Origin: Hymenobacter nitidus
GTDB lineage: Bacteria > Bacteroidota > Bacteroidia > Cytophagales > Hymenobacteraceae
Reading direction: 5' to 3'
Length of the DNA stretch: 64,000 nucleotides
Assembly (NCBI RefSeq): GCF_020447315.1
Contig: NZ_JAJADQ010000002.1
Span: 124,001-188,000 of the forward strand
Positions 17,667-26,006 of the stretch are shown here, in pieces. Position 1 is the first letter of the stretch, and every line of letters begins with the position of its first letter. The notes beneath the pieces are model-generated. The model did not search any database. It had not been told where the DNA came from and saw only the letters and a list, made by a program, of their open reading frames with translations. A program made the position numbers and the translations under genes.

Positions 17667-17686
17667 CGTGGGCGGCCATGGAAGGG

Positions 17687-18241
17687 CTAAAACTCACTCC
17701 GGTCGTACCAGCTGCGCATGCGCCACGGGTCGTTGCGGTTTTTGCGCACCAGGACTATTCGGGCGCTGCCCGCCCCGGCAAAGGTTTGGTTGTCGCGCTG
17801 CTCGATGGTGAGGCTGAAGGCGCGCTCCACGTAGGCCAGCGTGTCGGAAAAGGCCGTGTCGGAGGTGGGCAGGTACTGGGTCCACTGCAGGTTGGCGGTG
17901 CGCGCGGCCCGAAACAGGCGGTAGGTGGTGTTTACTTCCACGTCGCGGTTCCAGGAGCGGTCCACGTTGTTGGCAAAGTCGCGGAAGGTGAAGGTGAAGC
18001 GGCGGTCCAGCAGCTGCCCGTACAGAGTGGAGTCGCGCAATTGGTAGCTGGCCCGGAACCGCTCGAAAAAACCGCGCACCGTCACGGGGTTGCCCAGCAG
18101 CTGGTTCGGGTCGGTGGGCGCGTCGTCGAGGCCGGGCGCGAAGGGGTTGCAGGCCGTCAGCAGCAGCGCGCCCAACGTGGCCACCGCCGCCCCGGCGCGG
18201 GCAGTGGGCGAAGCAACGGCAGACGACAGCCAAGGCAGCAT
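17687..18241 (-). CDS. NTF2-like lipoprotein
   Basis: 184 residues. Hydrophobic segment ending ALLLTAC predicts a lipoprotein. The mature domain (about 150 residues) has FFERFRASYQLRDSTLYGQLLD at the start and RNDPWRMRSWYDRSEF at the end, a pattern typical of NTF2-like (SnoaL/DUF4440-type) alpha+beta cone folds. No catalytic residues stand out. It follows a similar lipoprotein gene on the same strand after 54 bases; the two may form a tandem pair. Confidence 0.65.
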   Translation of the reverse strand: MLPWLSSAVASPTARAGAAVATLGALLLTACNPFAPGLDDAPTDPNQLLGNPVTVRGFFERFRASYQLRDSTLYGQLLDRRFTFTFRDFANNVDRSWNRDVEVNTTYRLFRAARTANLQWTQYLPTSDTAFSDTLAYVERAFSLTIEQRDNQTFAGAGSARIVLVRKNRNDPWRMRSWYDRSEF

Positions 18242-18295
18242 AGCGCGGGAGAGGAAGGAAGTGGCGCCGTAAAGAACCAGCTAGTTTCCCGGAAG

Positions 18296-18871
18296 TTAAC
18301 GGGTAATGAAATACTTTTTCAAATCGGTCCAGGTGGCCTGCCCGGAGGTGCGCTGGTCGCGCCAGCCGGCAATCTTCCACTCGTTGTTGCGCCGCCGCAC
18401 CAGCAGCCGGATGTTGCCCTCCAGCAACGCCGGCCGAAAGGCGGTATCCTGCTGCACCACGCGCAGCTGGTACAAAGCCGATACCTCCGCCGAGTCGGCC
18501 GTGAAAAACTGGTCACGCCGGTCGGTGAGCACCAGCTGGTGGGTAGCCGAGGCGGCCGTGCGCCGGCGCAGGCTATTGAAATAGTCGCGCTCCTCGCTCA
18601 CGCTCCAGTTGGCAAACAGGGCCGCGGCCGTGCCCGCGGCCGTGGGGTCGGGCACGAAGCGGTAGCCCGGGCCGCTGAAGCACCGCTCGTAGTTGGGCAC
18701 GTTGAGGCGCTGCACGGCCGTCGTGAAATTGGCCAGCAGAATATCAATCTGGGTGGGCGCAAGCCAGTCGCTGGCGGCATCGGCGGGCTCGGGTTCCCGA
18801 ATCTGGAAGCAGGCCGCGCACAGCACGGAAGACAGCAGAAGCCAGGGCGAACGAGAATAAAGTAAGCGCAT
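18296..18871 (-). CDS. NTF2-like lipoprotein
   Basis: 191 residues from the ATG at 18871 (MRLLYSRSP). Segment LLLSSVLCAAC gives the lipobox. The mature part begins with a helix pair (ILLANFTTAVQRLNVPNYERCF) and ends NEWKIAGWRDQ, then TWTDLKKYFI, consistent with an NTF2-like fold. Same general plan as the next gene downstream (17687-18241), though with little sequence identity by eye. Function unknown. Confidence 0.65.
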   Translation of the reverse strand: MRLLYSRSPWLLLSSVLCAACFQIREPEPADAASDWLAPTQIDILLANFTTAVQRLNVPNYERCFSGPGYRFVPDPTAAGTAAALFANWSVSEERDYFNSLRRRTAASATHQLVLTDRRDQFFTADSAEVSALYQLRVVQQDTAFRPALLEGNIRLLVRRRNNEWKIAGWRDQRTSGQATWTDLKKYFITR

Positions 18872-19073
18872 GAGCGAAAATATCTTCTCCAAGATACACT
18901 TCGTACCCTAAACCGGACGCTCTTCTTCGCCTGGGGTCACGCATTCTTTCTCTGCGGCTTTCCCAACTTTTTATCTGAGTACCGTTCAGATTGTTTTTAG
19001 CCGCCCCTTAAGGCGCAATAGCTATAACTGCTGACGAGCCGGAGCCAATCGGCGCAGTTGGGCGGCGAATAGC

Positions 19074-19081
19074 TATTTTTG
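19074..19081 (+). promoter_or_regulatory. -7 promoter element
   Basis: TATTTTTG fits TAnnTTTG, 31 bases before the ATG of the 911-residue protein. No well-spaced -33 TTG is visible. Confidence 0.4.
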
Positions 19082-19112
19082 CCGCCCGCATTCTCCCACC
19101 GCCACCCGCGTA

Positions 19113-21848
19113 ATGTCGCAAAAGCTACTGGTGTTTCTGATAGGCTTGCTGCTGGTTTCGGCCCTCGGCTCCTATGTATACTACCGCCGGGCCGTGGCCA
19201 GCGTGCCCGTCGACCCCTGGGCGCTGGTGCCCGACGATGCCGTGTTTGTGGCCGCCACCCGCGACCATGCCACGCTGGTGCGCCACCTCAAGGAAACCCA
19301 GATCTGGGACAACCTGACGGCCGTGCGCTACTTCCAGCAGGTGGAAGAGCACGTAGCCCTGGTCGACAGCATTACCGGGGCGCGCAACACGCTGCTGCGG
19401 TTTCTGGGCACTAAGAAGGTGCTCACGTCGGTGCACGTCACGGGCCCGCGCACCTTCGATGTGCTGTTTCAGGTGCCTATCGGGAGCGTGCGCGAATACC
19501 GGCAGGTGCGCACCCTGGCCGATGGCCTGGGCCGCGACCCGCGCTACCAGGTCAGCTCCCGCGACTACCAGGGCGAGCAGCTGATTGATATCCGGGAGCG
19601 GGCTACGGGCGAGGGTATTACCTACTTCAATTATCGTAACCACCTTATTCTGAGCGCCAATGCCGGCTTGGTCGAAGCCGTAGTGCAGCGCCTGCTGCAC
19701 CCGAAGCTGCCTTCTGTCGCCGCCGATTTTCAGAGCACCGACTTCCTGCAGCTCAAGGATGTGGACGCCACGCTGCTGATCAACTACCGGCGCATTCCGC
19801 AGTTTCTGAACGTATTTTTCCGGGCTGAGGCCCAGCCCGGCTTTGCTACCGTAACAAGCCTGGCCCGCAACGGGCAGTTTGAAATGAAGCTGGCGGGCAA
19901 CAAAGTGGTGTTCAACGGCTTTGCCAACCCCGAAACGGCCCGCAATACCCTGCACCAGCGCCTGAAGGGGCAGCCCACCCAGCGCCTGCGCATGGCCGAG
20001 GTACTGTCGATGCGCACGGCCATTCTGGTGCATCTGGGGCTCAGCCAGGCCCGGGTGCTGCGCCCGGCGCGCCCGGCCGCTACCGATTCGCTGGACCAGC
20101 AGGCCGCGCCGCTGCTTGATAGTCTGGCGGCCGGCCTCAGCGAGGAAGCGGCGTTGTGCTACCTGGCCACGCCCTCGGCCCGGATTCGCCCGGCCAAGCT
20201 GGCGTTGGCCTATTGCCCGGCGCCCGTCCGGGTAGCTACGCTGCTGGGCCAGCTGCGGCGCCTCAACGGGGTGAGTCCGGCCTTCGAGCGGGTGGGGCCC
20301 TACCAGATTTACCAGACCGGCGTGCCGGAGCTGCCCGCCCGGTTGCTCGGTACCATGTTTTCGGGCTTTGCGGCACCGGCCGTGACCCAGGTCGGCAACT
20401 ACGTGGTGTTTGGCGAAGACGCGGCGGCCCTGCGGCTCTGGCTGACCGACGTGGTGGCCGATAACGTCTGGAGCCGCTCGCCCACGCAGGTTGCCTTTTT
20501 GCAGGAAACCCAGCCCCTGGCCCGCATGAGGGTAGTCATCGACACGCGCAACATCTGGAACGTGCTGCTGCGGGCCCTGGTGGAAGACCGCCGGGCGGGG
20601 CTGCTGCGCAACGAAACCCTGTTTCAGCGCTTTCCTCAGATTGCCCTGCAGTTTGTGCCCGCCGTCAACGAAGCCGAGCCCGGGGCCCAGTACTTCACTC
20701 AGCTCGTGCTGCGCCACCCCGCCATCGGGCCGGCCGTGGCCAAGCCCCAGTCGGCCAACGGCACGGGCGGGGCGCTGGCGTTTAAGTCGCAGCTGACCAG
20801 TGCCCCGACCCTGGTACCCGTCACGGGGGCGCGCCTGCCGGGCGTGCTGGTGCAGGATGCCCGGCAGGCCCTGCACTACGTCACGCCCGACAACGTGGTA
20901 GCCTGGTCCGACTCGCTACCGGGGCCCCTGGTGAGCCCGATTCGCCGGATTCCGGTGGGTAGCAGCACGGGCTACCTCTTTGCCACGCCCACGCTGGTGC
21001 ACCTGCTGGATGAGGGCGGCCGCGAGGCGCCCAACTTCCCCCTGCACCTGCCCGACAGCGTGCAGGCCACTTCCCTGACCGCGTCGCCGGTGAGTGGGCG
21101 GCAGGCGCCGCGGCTGCTGGTGGGCGGCGGGGGCAGCGACCTGTTTCTGTTCGATACCAACGGCCGTGCTTTTCCCGGCTGGCAGCCCAAGCGCATGGAA
21201 TTTGGCTTGGCTGCCCCGCCCCACTACCTGGTGGTGGGAGGGCGCGACGTGCTGGTGGTGCTCCTGGAAAACGGCTATATCTATGCCTACGACGAGCAGG
21301 GTAGCGTGTATCCGGGCTTTCCCATCAGCGTGGGGGCACGGCTGCACTCGGGGGCTTTCGTGGAAAGTGGCTCTACGCTGCGGCGGTCCCGCCTCACGGT
21401 AGTTACCCAGCACGGCGAGCGGGTGAGCTTCAACCTGAGCGGCGACATCGTGGCGCGGGCGCGGGTGGCTACCTGGAGCCGCAACTCCATCTTCCAGCTG
21501 ATTCCGGACCAAAACCAGCGCAGCTACGTGGTGGCGCGCGAAGACGGCGGCCGGCTGAGCGTGTTCGAGCCCACGGGCCGGCAGCTGCTGAGCCAGAGCT
21601 TTATTACCTCGGGTCCCAAGCCGGTGCAATACCTGAGCTTCGGCCCGGCCCGCAGCGCCTACGTGCTCACCGAGCCCGGCCCGCACAAAGCCTATATCTA
21701 CGACGCCCGGGGCCGCCTGGTCGGTGGGCAGCCCTTCGACAGCAGCACCACTACCGTGGGTCTGGAGTACGATGCCACGACCAACACCTATCATCTCTAC
21801 CGCGTCATCGGCAACGAGCTGCGCCGCACGGATCTGAAGATGAATTAG
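19113..21848 (+). CDS. large membrane-anchored protein, DUF3352-like with C-terminal propeller
   Basis: 911 residues. One N-terminal helix (about 4-23, uncleaved by eye) anchors a large periplasmic part. Residues about 30-590 resemble the DUF3352 type: PDDAVFVAATRD near the start, long alternating alpha/beta segments, and FNYRNHLILSANAGLVEAVV typical of its self-monitoring strand-loop pattern. Residues about 600-905 look like blades of a PQQ/WD-type beta-propeller, for example VLLENGYIYAYDEQG and VAREDGGRLSVFEPTGRQLL. The combination suggests an envelope scaffold or quality-control protein; its function is not known. Monocistronic as far as can be seen, though a small gene follows after 32 bases. 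Confidence 0.72.
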   Translation: MSQKLLVFLIGLLLVSALGSYVYYRRAVASVPVDPWALVPDDAVFVAATRDHATLVRHLKETQIWDNLTAVRYFQQVEEHVALVDSITGARNTLLRFLGTKKVLTSVHVTGPRTFDVLFQVPIGSVREYRQVRTLADGLGRDPRYQVSSRDYQGEQLIDIRERATGEGITYFNYRNHLILSANAGLVEAVVQRLLHPKLPSVAADFQSTDFLQLKDVDATLLINYRRIPQFLNVFFRAEAQPGFATVTSLARNGQFEMKLAGNKVVFNGFANPETARNTLHQRLKGQPTQRLRMAEVLSMRTAILVHLGLSQARVLRPARPAATDSLDQQAAPLLDSLAAGLSEEAALCYLATPSARIRPAKLALAYCPAPVRVATLLGQLRRLNGVSPAFERVGPYQIYQTGVPELPARLLGTMFSGFAAPAVTQVGNYVVFGEDAAALRLWLTDVVADNVWSRSPTQVAFLQETQPLARMRVVIDTRNIWNVLLRALVEDRRAGLLRNETLFQRFPQIALQFVPAVNEAEPGAQYFTQLVLRHPAIGPAVAKPQSANGTGGALAFKSQLTSAPTLVPVTGARLPGVLVQDARQALHYVTPDNVVAWSDSLPGPLVSPIRRIPVGSSTGYLFATPTLVHLLDEGGREAPNFPLHLPDSVQATSLTASPVSGRQAPRLLVGGGGSDLFLFDTNGRAFPGWQPKRMEFGLAAPPHYLVVGGRDVLVVLLENGYIYAYDEQGSVYPGFPISVGARLHSGAFVESGSTLRRSRLTVVTQHGERVSFNLSGDIVARARVATWSRNSIFQLIPDQNQRSYVVAREDGGRLSVFEPTGRQLLSQSFITSGPKPVQYLSFGPARSAYVLTEPGPHKAYIYDARGRLVGGQPFDSSTTTVGLEYDATTNTYHLYRVIGNELRRTDLKMN

Positions 21849-21880
21849 CTATAATCACAGAATCCAATCAGGATACACGT

Positions 21881-22281
21881 ATGACCCGCTGTTCCCTCTT
21901 AGCAATAGGCTTGCTTGGCAGCCTCAGCCAGTGGCTGGCTGTTTCCAGACCCGCTATCCGGCCTGCGGCCACCGTGGAAAACTACCAGGTGCGGGTGTTA
22001 CAGCGCAAAGACCCTGCTGCGGCCCCGTTCGTGTCTGGAAAAATATATGGTTTTGACCAAGCCAGGCCATTGGTGGGCAGCTTTATAAAAATCGATAAGC
22101 GCAATATCATGGCGGATACTTCCGGAAGCTACCATGCGCAGCTCGTACCGGGCCGGTCTGTATTTCGGGCATACCAAATCAGTTATGGCCACGCGTAACC
22201 CGTCAGTTGAAAGTCCGGCTGGGCGACTCAGTTGAAATCAATTTTCGACTACCCATTGGGCCGCCCATCACCTGCCAGTAG
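21881..22281 (+). pseudogene. carboxypeptidase regulatory-like protein, disrupted by a 1-base frameshift
   Basis: The first frame runs from the ATG at 21881 to a TAA at 22196-22198 (105 residues) with a signal peptide and KIYGFDQARPLVGSFIKID, the opening of a CarboxypepD_reg-like domain. Homologous domains continue past that point, and another frame from 22189 reads on without a stop as PRVTRQLKVRLGDSVEINF, ending at a TAG at 22279-22281; GDSVEINF is the usual final strand. One missing base near 22184-22189 (TATGGCCACG) explains both halves. It may be a real loss-of-function change or a sequencing error. The intact protein would be about 133 residues. Confidence 0.65.
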
Positions 22282-22290
22282 GCCGGTGAC

Positions 22291-23496
22291 TCACCGGTTC
22301 GTCAGCCAGCCTTTGCGGTAGAAGTAAATGAGCTGGCCGGTGACGATGAGGGCCAGCAGCCCCAGCAGGACCGGGTAGCCCCAGGGCTCGTAGAGCTCGG
22401 GCATGTTGAGGTGGTTGATGGTGCCGTCGGGGTTTTCGCGCTGGAAATTCATGCCGTATAGGCCCACCACGAAGCTCAGGGGAATGAAAATGCTGCTGAT
22501 GATGGTCAGCACTTTCATCACCTCGTTCATGCGGTTACTCTGGTCGGAGAGAAACAGGTCCATCAGGCTGCTGATGGATTCGCGGTAGCTCTCGGCCAGG
22601 TCCATGGCCTGAATGGCGTGGTCGTAGCAGTCCTTGAAAAACACTTTGATGTCCTCGGGCACCACATTCTCGGGCATGCGCAGGATTTCGGCAATCTTTT
22701 CCCGCTCGGGATACACCAGGCGGCGGAAGCGCACGATATCCTTCTTCATCTGCAGGATGCGGCTGAGCAGGTGGCGGTTGGGGCGGCCGTTGAAAATCCG
22801 GTCTTCCAGCACCTCAATATAGTCGCCGATGGCGGCCATGGTGGGGTAGTAATGGTCGAGCACCACGTCGGTGAGGGCGTAGGCCAGGTACATCGGCGGC
22901 TTGTGCCGAATCATGCTGAAGCCCGAGCGCAGGCGGTTGCGGACCGAGTCGAGGCAGTCCTCGTAGTCGTCCTGAAAGGAAACGACGTAGTTGGGGCCCG
23001 TCACCAGGGAGAGCTGGTCGTCGTCGATTTCCAGCAGGGACGTGAAATCGGTCATGCGCGAGACCAGAAACAGGCGGTTGTCGTCGAACAAATCCACTTT
23101 GGCCCGCTGGTAGTCGCCGAGCACGTCTTCCATGTGCAGGGGGTGAATCCCGAAGTCCTGCATCAGGCGCTGAATCAGGCCCAGGTCGTTGTAGCCGCGC
23201 ACGTCGAGCCAGTGCTTCAGGTCGGGGTTGGCCTTAAAATAAGCCAGCAGATCATCGTAGCTGTGGTATTCCTGCTCCTGAAAAAATGAGTCGCTGTAGG
23301 ATATCAGGAACAGACGGGGCGCCAGCGAGCCGGCCCGGATGGTGAGCGTGCCGGGGCGCTGGCCTACCTGCTGGTCGCGGGCCTGCTGGGTGGCGGCGCG
23401 GTCGGAGACGCCCGCGCGGGCGGTTTCGGCCGGCGGCGCCTGTTCCGGCGGTGCAGCGGCTGGGTCGGGAAGGGCAGCGGAAGAGGCAGTGGTCAT
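22291..23496 (-). CDS. corA: CorA family magnesium/cobalt transporter
   Basis: 401 residues. A large cytoplasmic alpha/beta funnel domain is followed by two C-terminal membrane helices. The family signature GMN (about residues 348-350, in VGLYGMNFQ) closes the first helix and forms the selectivity filter; the following loop carries an acidic stretch (MPELYEPWGYP) typical of the periplasmic MPEL motif. It mediates Mg2+ (and Co2+/Ni2+) uptake as a homopentamer. The first ~35 residues are Ala/Pro-rich and may be an over-long start, but no better downstream ATG is obvious. Confidence 0.93.
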   Translation of the reverse strand: MTTASSAALPDPAAAPPEQAPPAETARAGVSDRAATQQARDQQVGQRPGTLTIRAGSLAPRLFLISYSDSFFQEQEYHSYDDLLAYFKANPDLKHWLDVRGYNDLGLIQRLMQDFGIHPLHMEDVLGDYQRAKVDLFDDNRLFLVSRMTDFTSLLEIDDDQLSLVTGPNYVVSFQDDYEDCLDSVRNRLRSGFSMIRHKPPMYLAYALTDVVLDHYYPTMAAIGDYIEVLEDRIFNGRPNRHLLSRILQMKKDIVRFRRLVYPEREKIAEILRMPENVVPEDIKVFFKDCYDHAIQAMDLAESYRESISSLMDLFLSDQSNRMNEVMKVLTIISSIFIPLSFVVGLYGMNFQRENPDGTINHLNMPELYEPWGYPVLLGLLALIVTGQLIYFYRKGWLTNR

Positions 23497-23701
23497 GTGT
23501 GGAGAATAGGGCGCGGGAGCAGTATACGGGGCAGTAGTATTGGCAGCGAAACAGGGCTGGCAAACTAACGCATATATCCAGGCTTTGGCTGCAGAAGAGG
23601 CGGCGCCTCAGCCCAACCTATACGACCACGCCCCGCCCCAGCAGGCGGCTTCAGACGGGCGCGGCAGCTGGCTACTGCAGACCGTTTCGATCCTATGGAA
23701 C

Positions 23702-23812
23702 GTCAGGCAGAGGCGCAACTAAAGCATCTCGCGTGAAGTCGTTGGCTTAGTATTCCAACATCAGCCCGCAAGATGTATCGTCTCTGCTTGATGCGCAGAA
23801 TGCTCAACTTGG
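23702..23812. repeat. imperfect inverted repeat, AAGCATCTC family
   Basis: Occupies most of the 344-base gap between corA and the DMT permease. AAGCATCTCGCGTG on the left is answered by a degenerate complement (CCCGCAAGATGTATCG, then CTTGATGC) on the right. Related copies lie at 32848-32948 and 61868-61993. The rest of the gap (23497-23701) shows nothing recognisable. Confidence 0.55.
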
Positions 23813-23840
23813 CATTTTCTATTGCTAATAGCTACAACCC

Positions 23841-24752
23841 CTAGAAAATAGCCGCAATTTCCTGGTAGGAAATCAGCAGGAGCGCTACTACGGCCGTGGC
23901 CAGACCCACGCGGCCGCGGGTGCCGAGCTGCTCGCGGAAGAGGAAGGCCGCCCCGATAGCGCCCAGCAGAATCGTGGCCACGTTGGCGACCGGGTACACA
24001 AAGGCGCCGTCGTTGCCGAAGTTGCCCAGGGCCAGAATCAGGAAGTAAATCGAGAAGTAGTTGGGAATGCCCAGGATAATGCCGGCCACGACGTTTTTGG
24101 CGGCAAACTGCTGCCCTCCCTTCGCCACCCGGCTCAGCAGAATCAGCAGGCCAATGGCCCCGGCCGTGGCGAAGGTGACCAGCGGAAACAGCGTGCGGGT
24201 GGCCGCGTCGGGCAGCAGGGTAGAGCTGGCAAAGTTGAGCAGGGAGTCGCCGGCGCCGCTGGACACGAACAGCAGCAGGGGCAGCCACCAAGCCGCAGCC
24301 GGGGCGGCGTTTTCAGTGGTTGCGGCCTTCGAGCGGCGGGGCAGGGCCGTGAGCAGAATAGCCAGCAGTGCCAGGGCCATGCCGGCGTAGTTGATGAAGG
24401 TGTAGGGCCGCTGGGAGAGGCGCAGCACCAGCAGATTGAACAGCACGGGCAGAATCAAGGACATTTTATTGGCCACCGAGGCCGCGCTGACGCCCACGCG
24501 CTGGGCCGTGAGGGCCACTAAATAAAACGTGCCGATAAACAAGCCGCCCAGTGCCACGGCCGCCGCCAGCCAGGCCCCGCCGGCCCGCAGCGGCTCCAAC
24601 GACGGCATACCCGAGGCCAGCCAGCCCACCACCACGCAGGTGACGTAATTCACAATCAGGGCCTGAAATGTGTCGACGCCGAAGCGGGAAAAGTATTTGA
24701 AAATGAAAACGATAGTAACCGAAAACAGTACGGAGAGCAACAGAGCCAGCAT
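23841..24752 (-). CDS. EamA/DMT family transporter
   Basis: About 303 residues with ten hydrophobic helices arranged as two similar five-helix halves, the EamA (drug/metabolite transporter) plan. Helices include LLSVLFSVTIVFIFKYF at the N-terminus and GRVGLATAVVALLLISYQEI at the C-terminus. Substrate not predictable. Start MLALLLSVLFS at 24752 is preferred to a longer frame lacking hydrophobicity. Divergent from the FemAB-like gene; TATTTTTG on the minus strand (24799-24806) is a likely -7 element. Confidence 0.85.
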   Translation of the reverse strand: MLALLLSVLFSVTIVFIFKYFSRFGVDTFQALIVNYVTCVVVGWLASGMPSLEPLRAGGAWLAAAVALGGLFIGTFYLVALTAQRVGVSAASVANKMSLILPVLFNLLVLRLSQRPYTFINYAGMALALLAILLTALPRRSKAATTENAAPAAAWWLPLLLFVSSGAGDSLLNFASSTLLPDAATRTLFPLVTFATAGAIGLLILLSRVAKGGQQFAAKNVVAGIILGIPNYFSIYFLILALGNFGNDGAFVYPVANVATILLGAIGAAFLFREQLGTRGRVGLATAVVALLLISYQEIAAIF

Positions 24753-24798
24753 GCGGTACGCGACGAAATGAAGGGGGTGGGAAACGGCAAAAGGGCCG

Positions 24799-24806
24799 CA
24801 AAAATA
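24799..24806 (-). promoter_or_regulatory. -7 promoter element for the DMT permease
   Basis: Reads TATTTTTG on the minus strand (TAnnTTTG), 46 bases before the ATG at 24752. On the other strand TACTTTCG (24851-24858) is a one-mismatch candidate for the divergent gene at 24896. Confidence 0.4.
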
Positions 24807-24895
24807 CGACAGCGCCCCGTCGTTTGCCGCCGGCACCCCGATTTTACTTGTACTTTCGCCCTTTCGGCCCTGCTTTCCGCCTTTTTATTTTCCGC

Positions 24896-25900
24896 ATGCC
24901 TGCTGCCTCCTCCCGTCTGCTGCCTTTGCCCCTCCCGGACGGCAGCCAGTACGTGGTGCGACTGCACACCGAGCCGGCCGGCGCCGTAGCGGCCCCTACG
25001 CTGCCTCTGGGCTTCGAGCCGTTTCTGTACCTAACGCCTGCCCACCTGAGTCTGCAGCGGCTGCCGGGCAAGGTGCTCTCATTTTACCTGGAGGATGCGC
25101 GCCGCCGCCTCACCGTGGCTCAGCTGCATGTGTTCGGGGAGGCTGGCAGCGACCTGGCTTACAGCCCGTGGCAGGCGCCGTTTGGGGCCGTGCAGCTGGT
25201 AGATAACCTGCCGGCGGCCGTGCTGCTGGCCTTGCTGCAGGTAGTGGAAGAGCAGCTCGCGGCCCGGGGCTGGTCCCACCTGCGCCTGCGCAGCTACCCC
25301 TTTGCCTACGACCCGGCCGGCAATGCCCTGCTGACCCACGCCCTGCAGCAGCGGGGCTACGCCGTTGCGTTGGCCGAAATCAACAACCACCTGCCGCTGA
25401 CCGAGGACTTCCGGGCCCGGCTGCACCCCTCGGAGCGGCGGCGCCTGCGCAAATGCCAGCAGCAGGGCTTCGTGTTCGAGCAGGAAACGCCACTTTACCT
25501 GCCCCTGGCCTACGAGTTTCTGAGCCGGTGCCGGCAGGAGAAGGGCCAGGCGCTGTCCCTGAGTCTGGAGCGGCTGCAGGAGCTGTTTCGCCTGTTCCCG
25601 CACGACCATTTCCTGTTCTCGGTGCGCACCCCGGCGGGGGAGTGGGCCGCCCTGACCATTGCCATCCGGGTCAGCAGCCGGGTGCTGTATAACTTCTACC
25701 CGGCCAGCCCCTTGGCCTTTAACACCTTCAGCCCGGTGGTGATGCTCAATGAAGGCCTGCACGCCTTCGGGCGGGCCAACGGCCAGCAGCTGCTCGACCT
25801 GGGCACGTCTACTTTGCCCGAGGGCCTGAACCAGTCGTTGCTGCAGTTCAAGCGCCACCTCGGCGGCGTGCCCAGCCTCAAGCTTACGTTCGAGAAGTAG
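24896..25900 (+). CDS. FemAB/GNAT-like acyltransferase
   Basis: 334 residues. Two GNAT-like halves are suggested: the first around LRSYPFAYDPAGNALLTHAL, the second beginning at ARLHPSERRRLRKCQQQGF, the basic helix typical of FemAB-like/BioF2-like (GNAT_6) proteins. Then FLFSVRTPAGEWAALTIAIR and LNEGLHAFGRANGQQLLDLGTS follow as the final core strands. Such proteins acylate amino sugars or transfer aminoacyl groups in polysaccharide and cell-wall pathways. It starts a run of polysaccharide-type genes, which supports a role in glycan decoration; the acceptor is unknown. ATG at 24896 chosen over an upstream Phe/Arg-rich extension. Confidence 0.75.
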   Translation: MPAASSRLLPLPLPDGSQYVVRLHTEPAGAVAAPTLPLGFEPFLYLTPAHLSLQRLPGKVLSFYLEDARRRLTVAQLHVFGEAGSDLAYSPWQAPFGAVQLVDNLPAAVLLALLQVVEEQLAARGWSHLRLRSYPFAYDPAGNALLTHALQQRGYAVALAEINNHLPLTEDFRARLHPSERRRLRKCQQQGFVFEQETPLYLPLAYEFLSRCRQEKGQALSLSLERLQELFRLFPHDHFLFSVRTPAGEWAALTIAIRVSSRVLYNFYPASPLAFNTFSPVVMLNEGLHAFGRANGQQLLDLGTSTLPEGLNQSLLQFKRHLGGVPSLKLTFEK

Positions 25901-25992
25901 AATTGGTCTGCCGTCAGCCACTCTGCACCGGTGCAGAGCCTATAAAGTGCTGGTGCCCATACTCCCGGCGCGGCCCGCGCCTGAACATCCGC

Positions 25993-26000
25993 TACTTTTG
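25993..26000 (+). promoter_or_regulatory. -7 element next to the start codon
   Basis: TACTTTTG (TAnnTTTG) ends only 6 bases before the ATG at 26007, so transcription from it would give an almost leaderless message. No -33 TTG at the usual distance. Confidence 0.3.
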
Positions 26001-26006
26001 CCCGGC

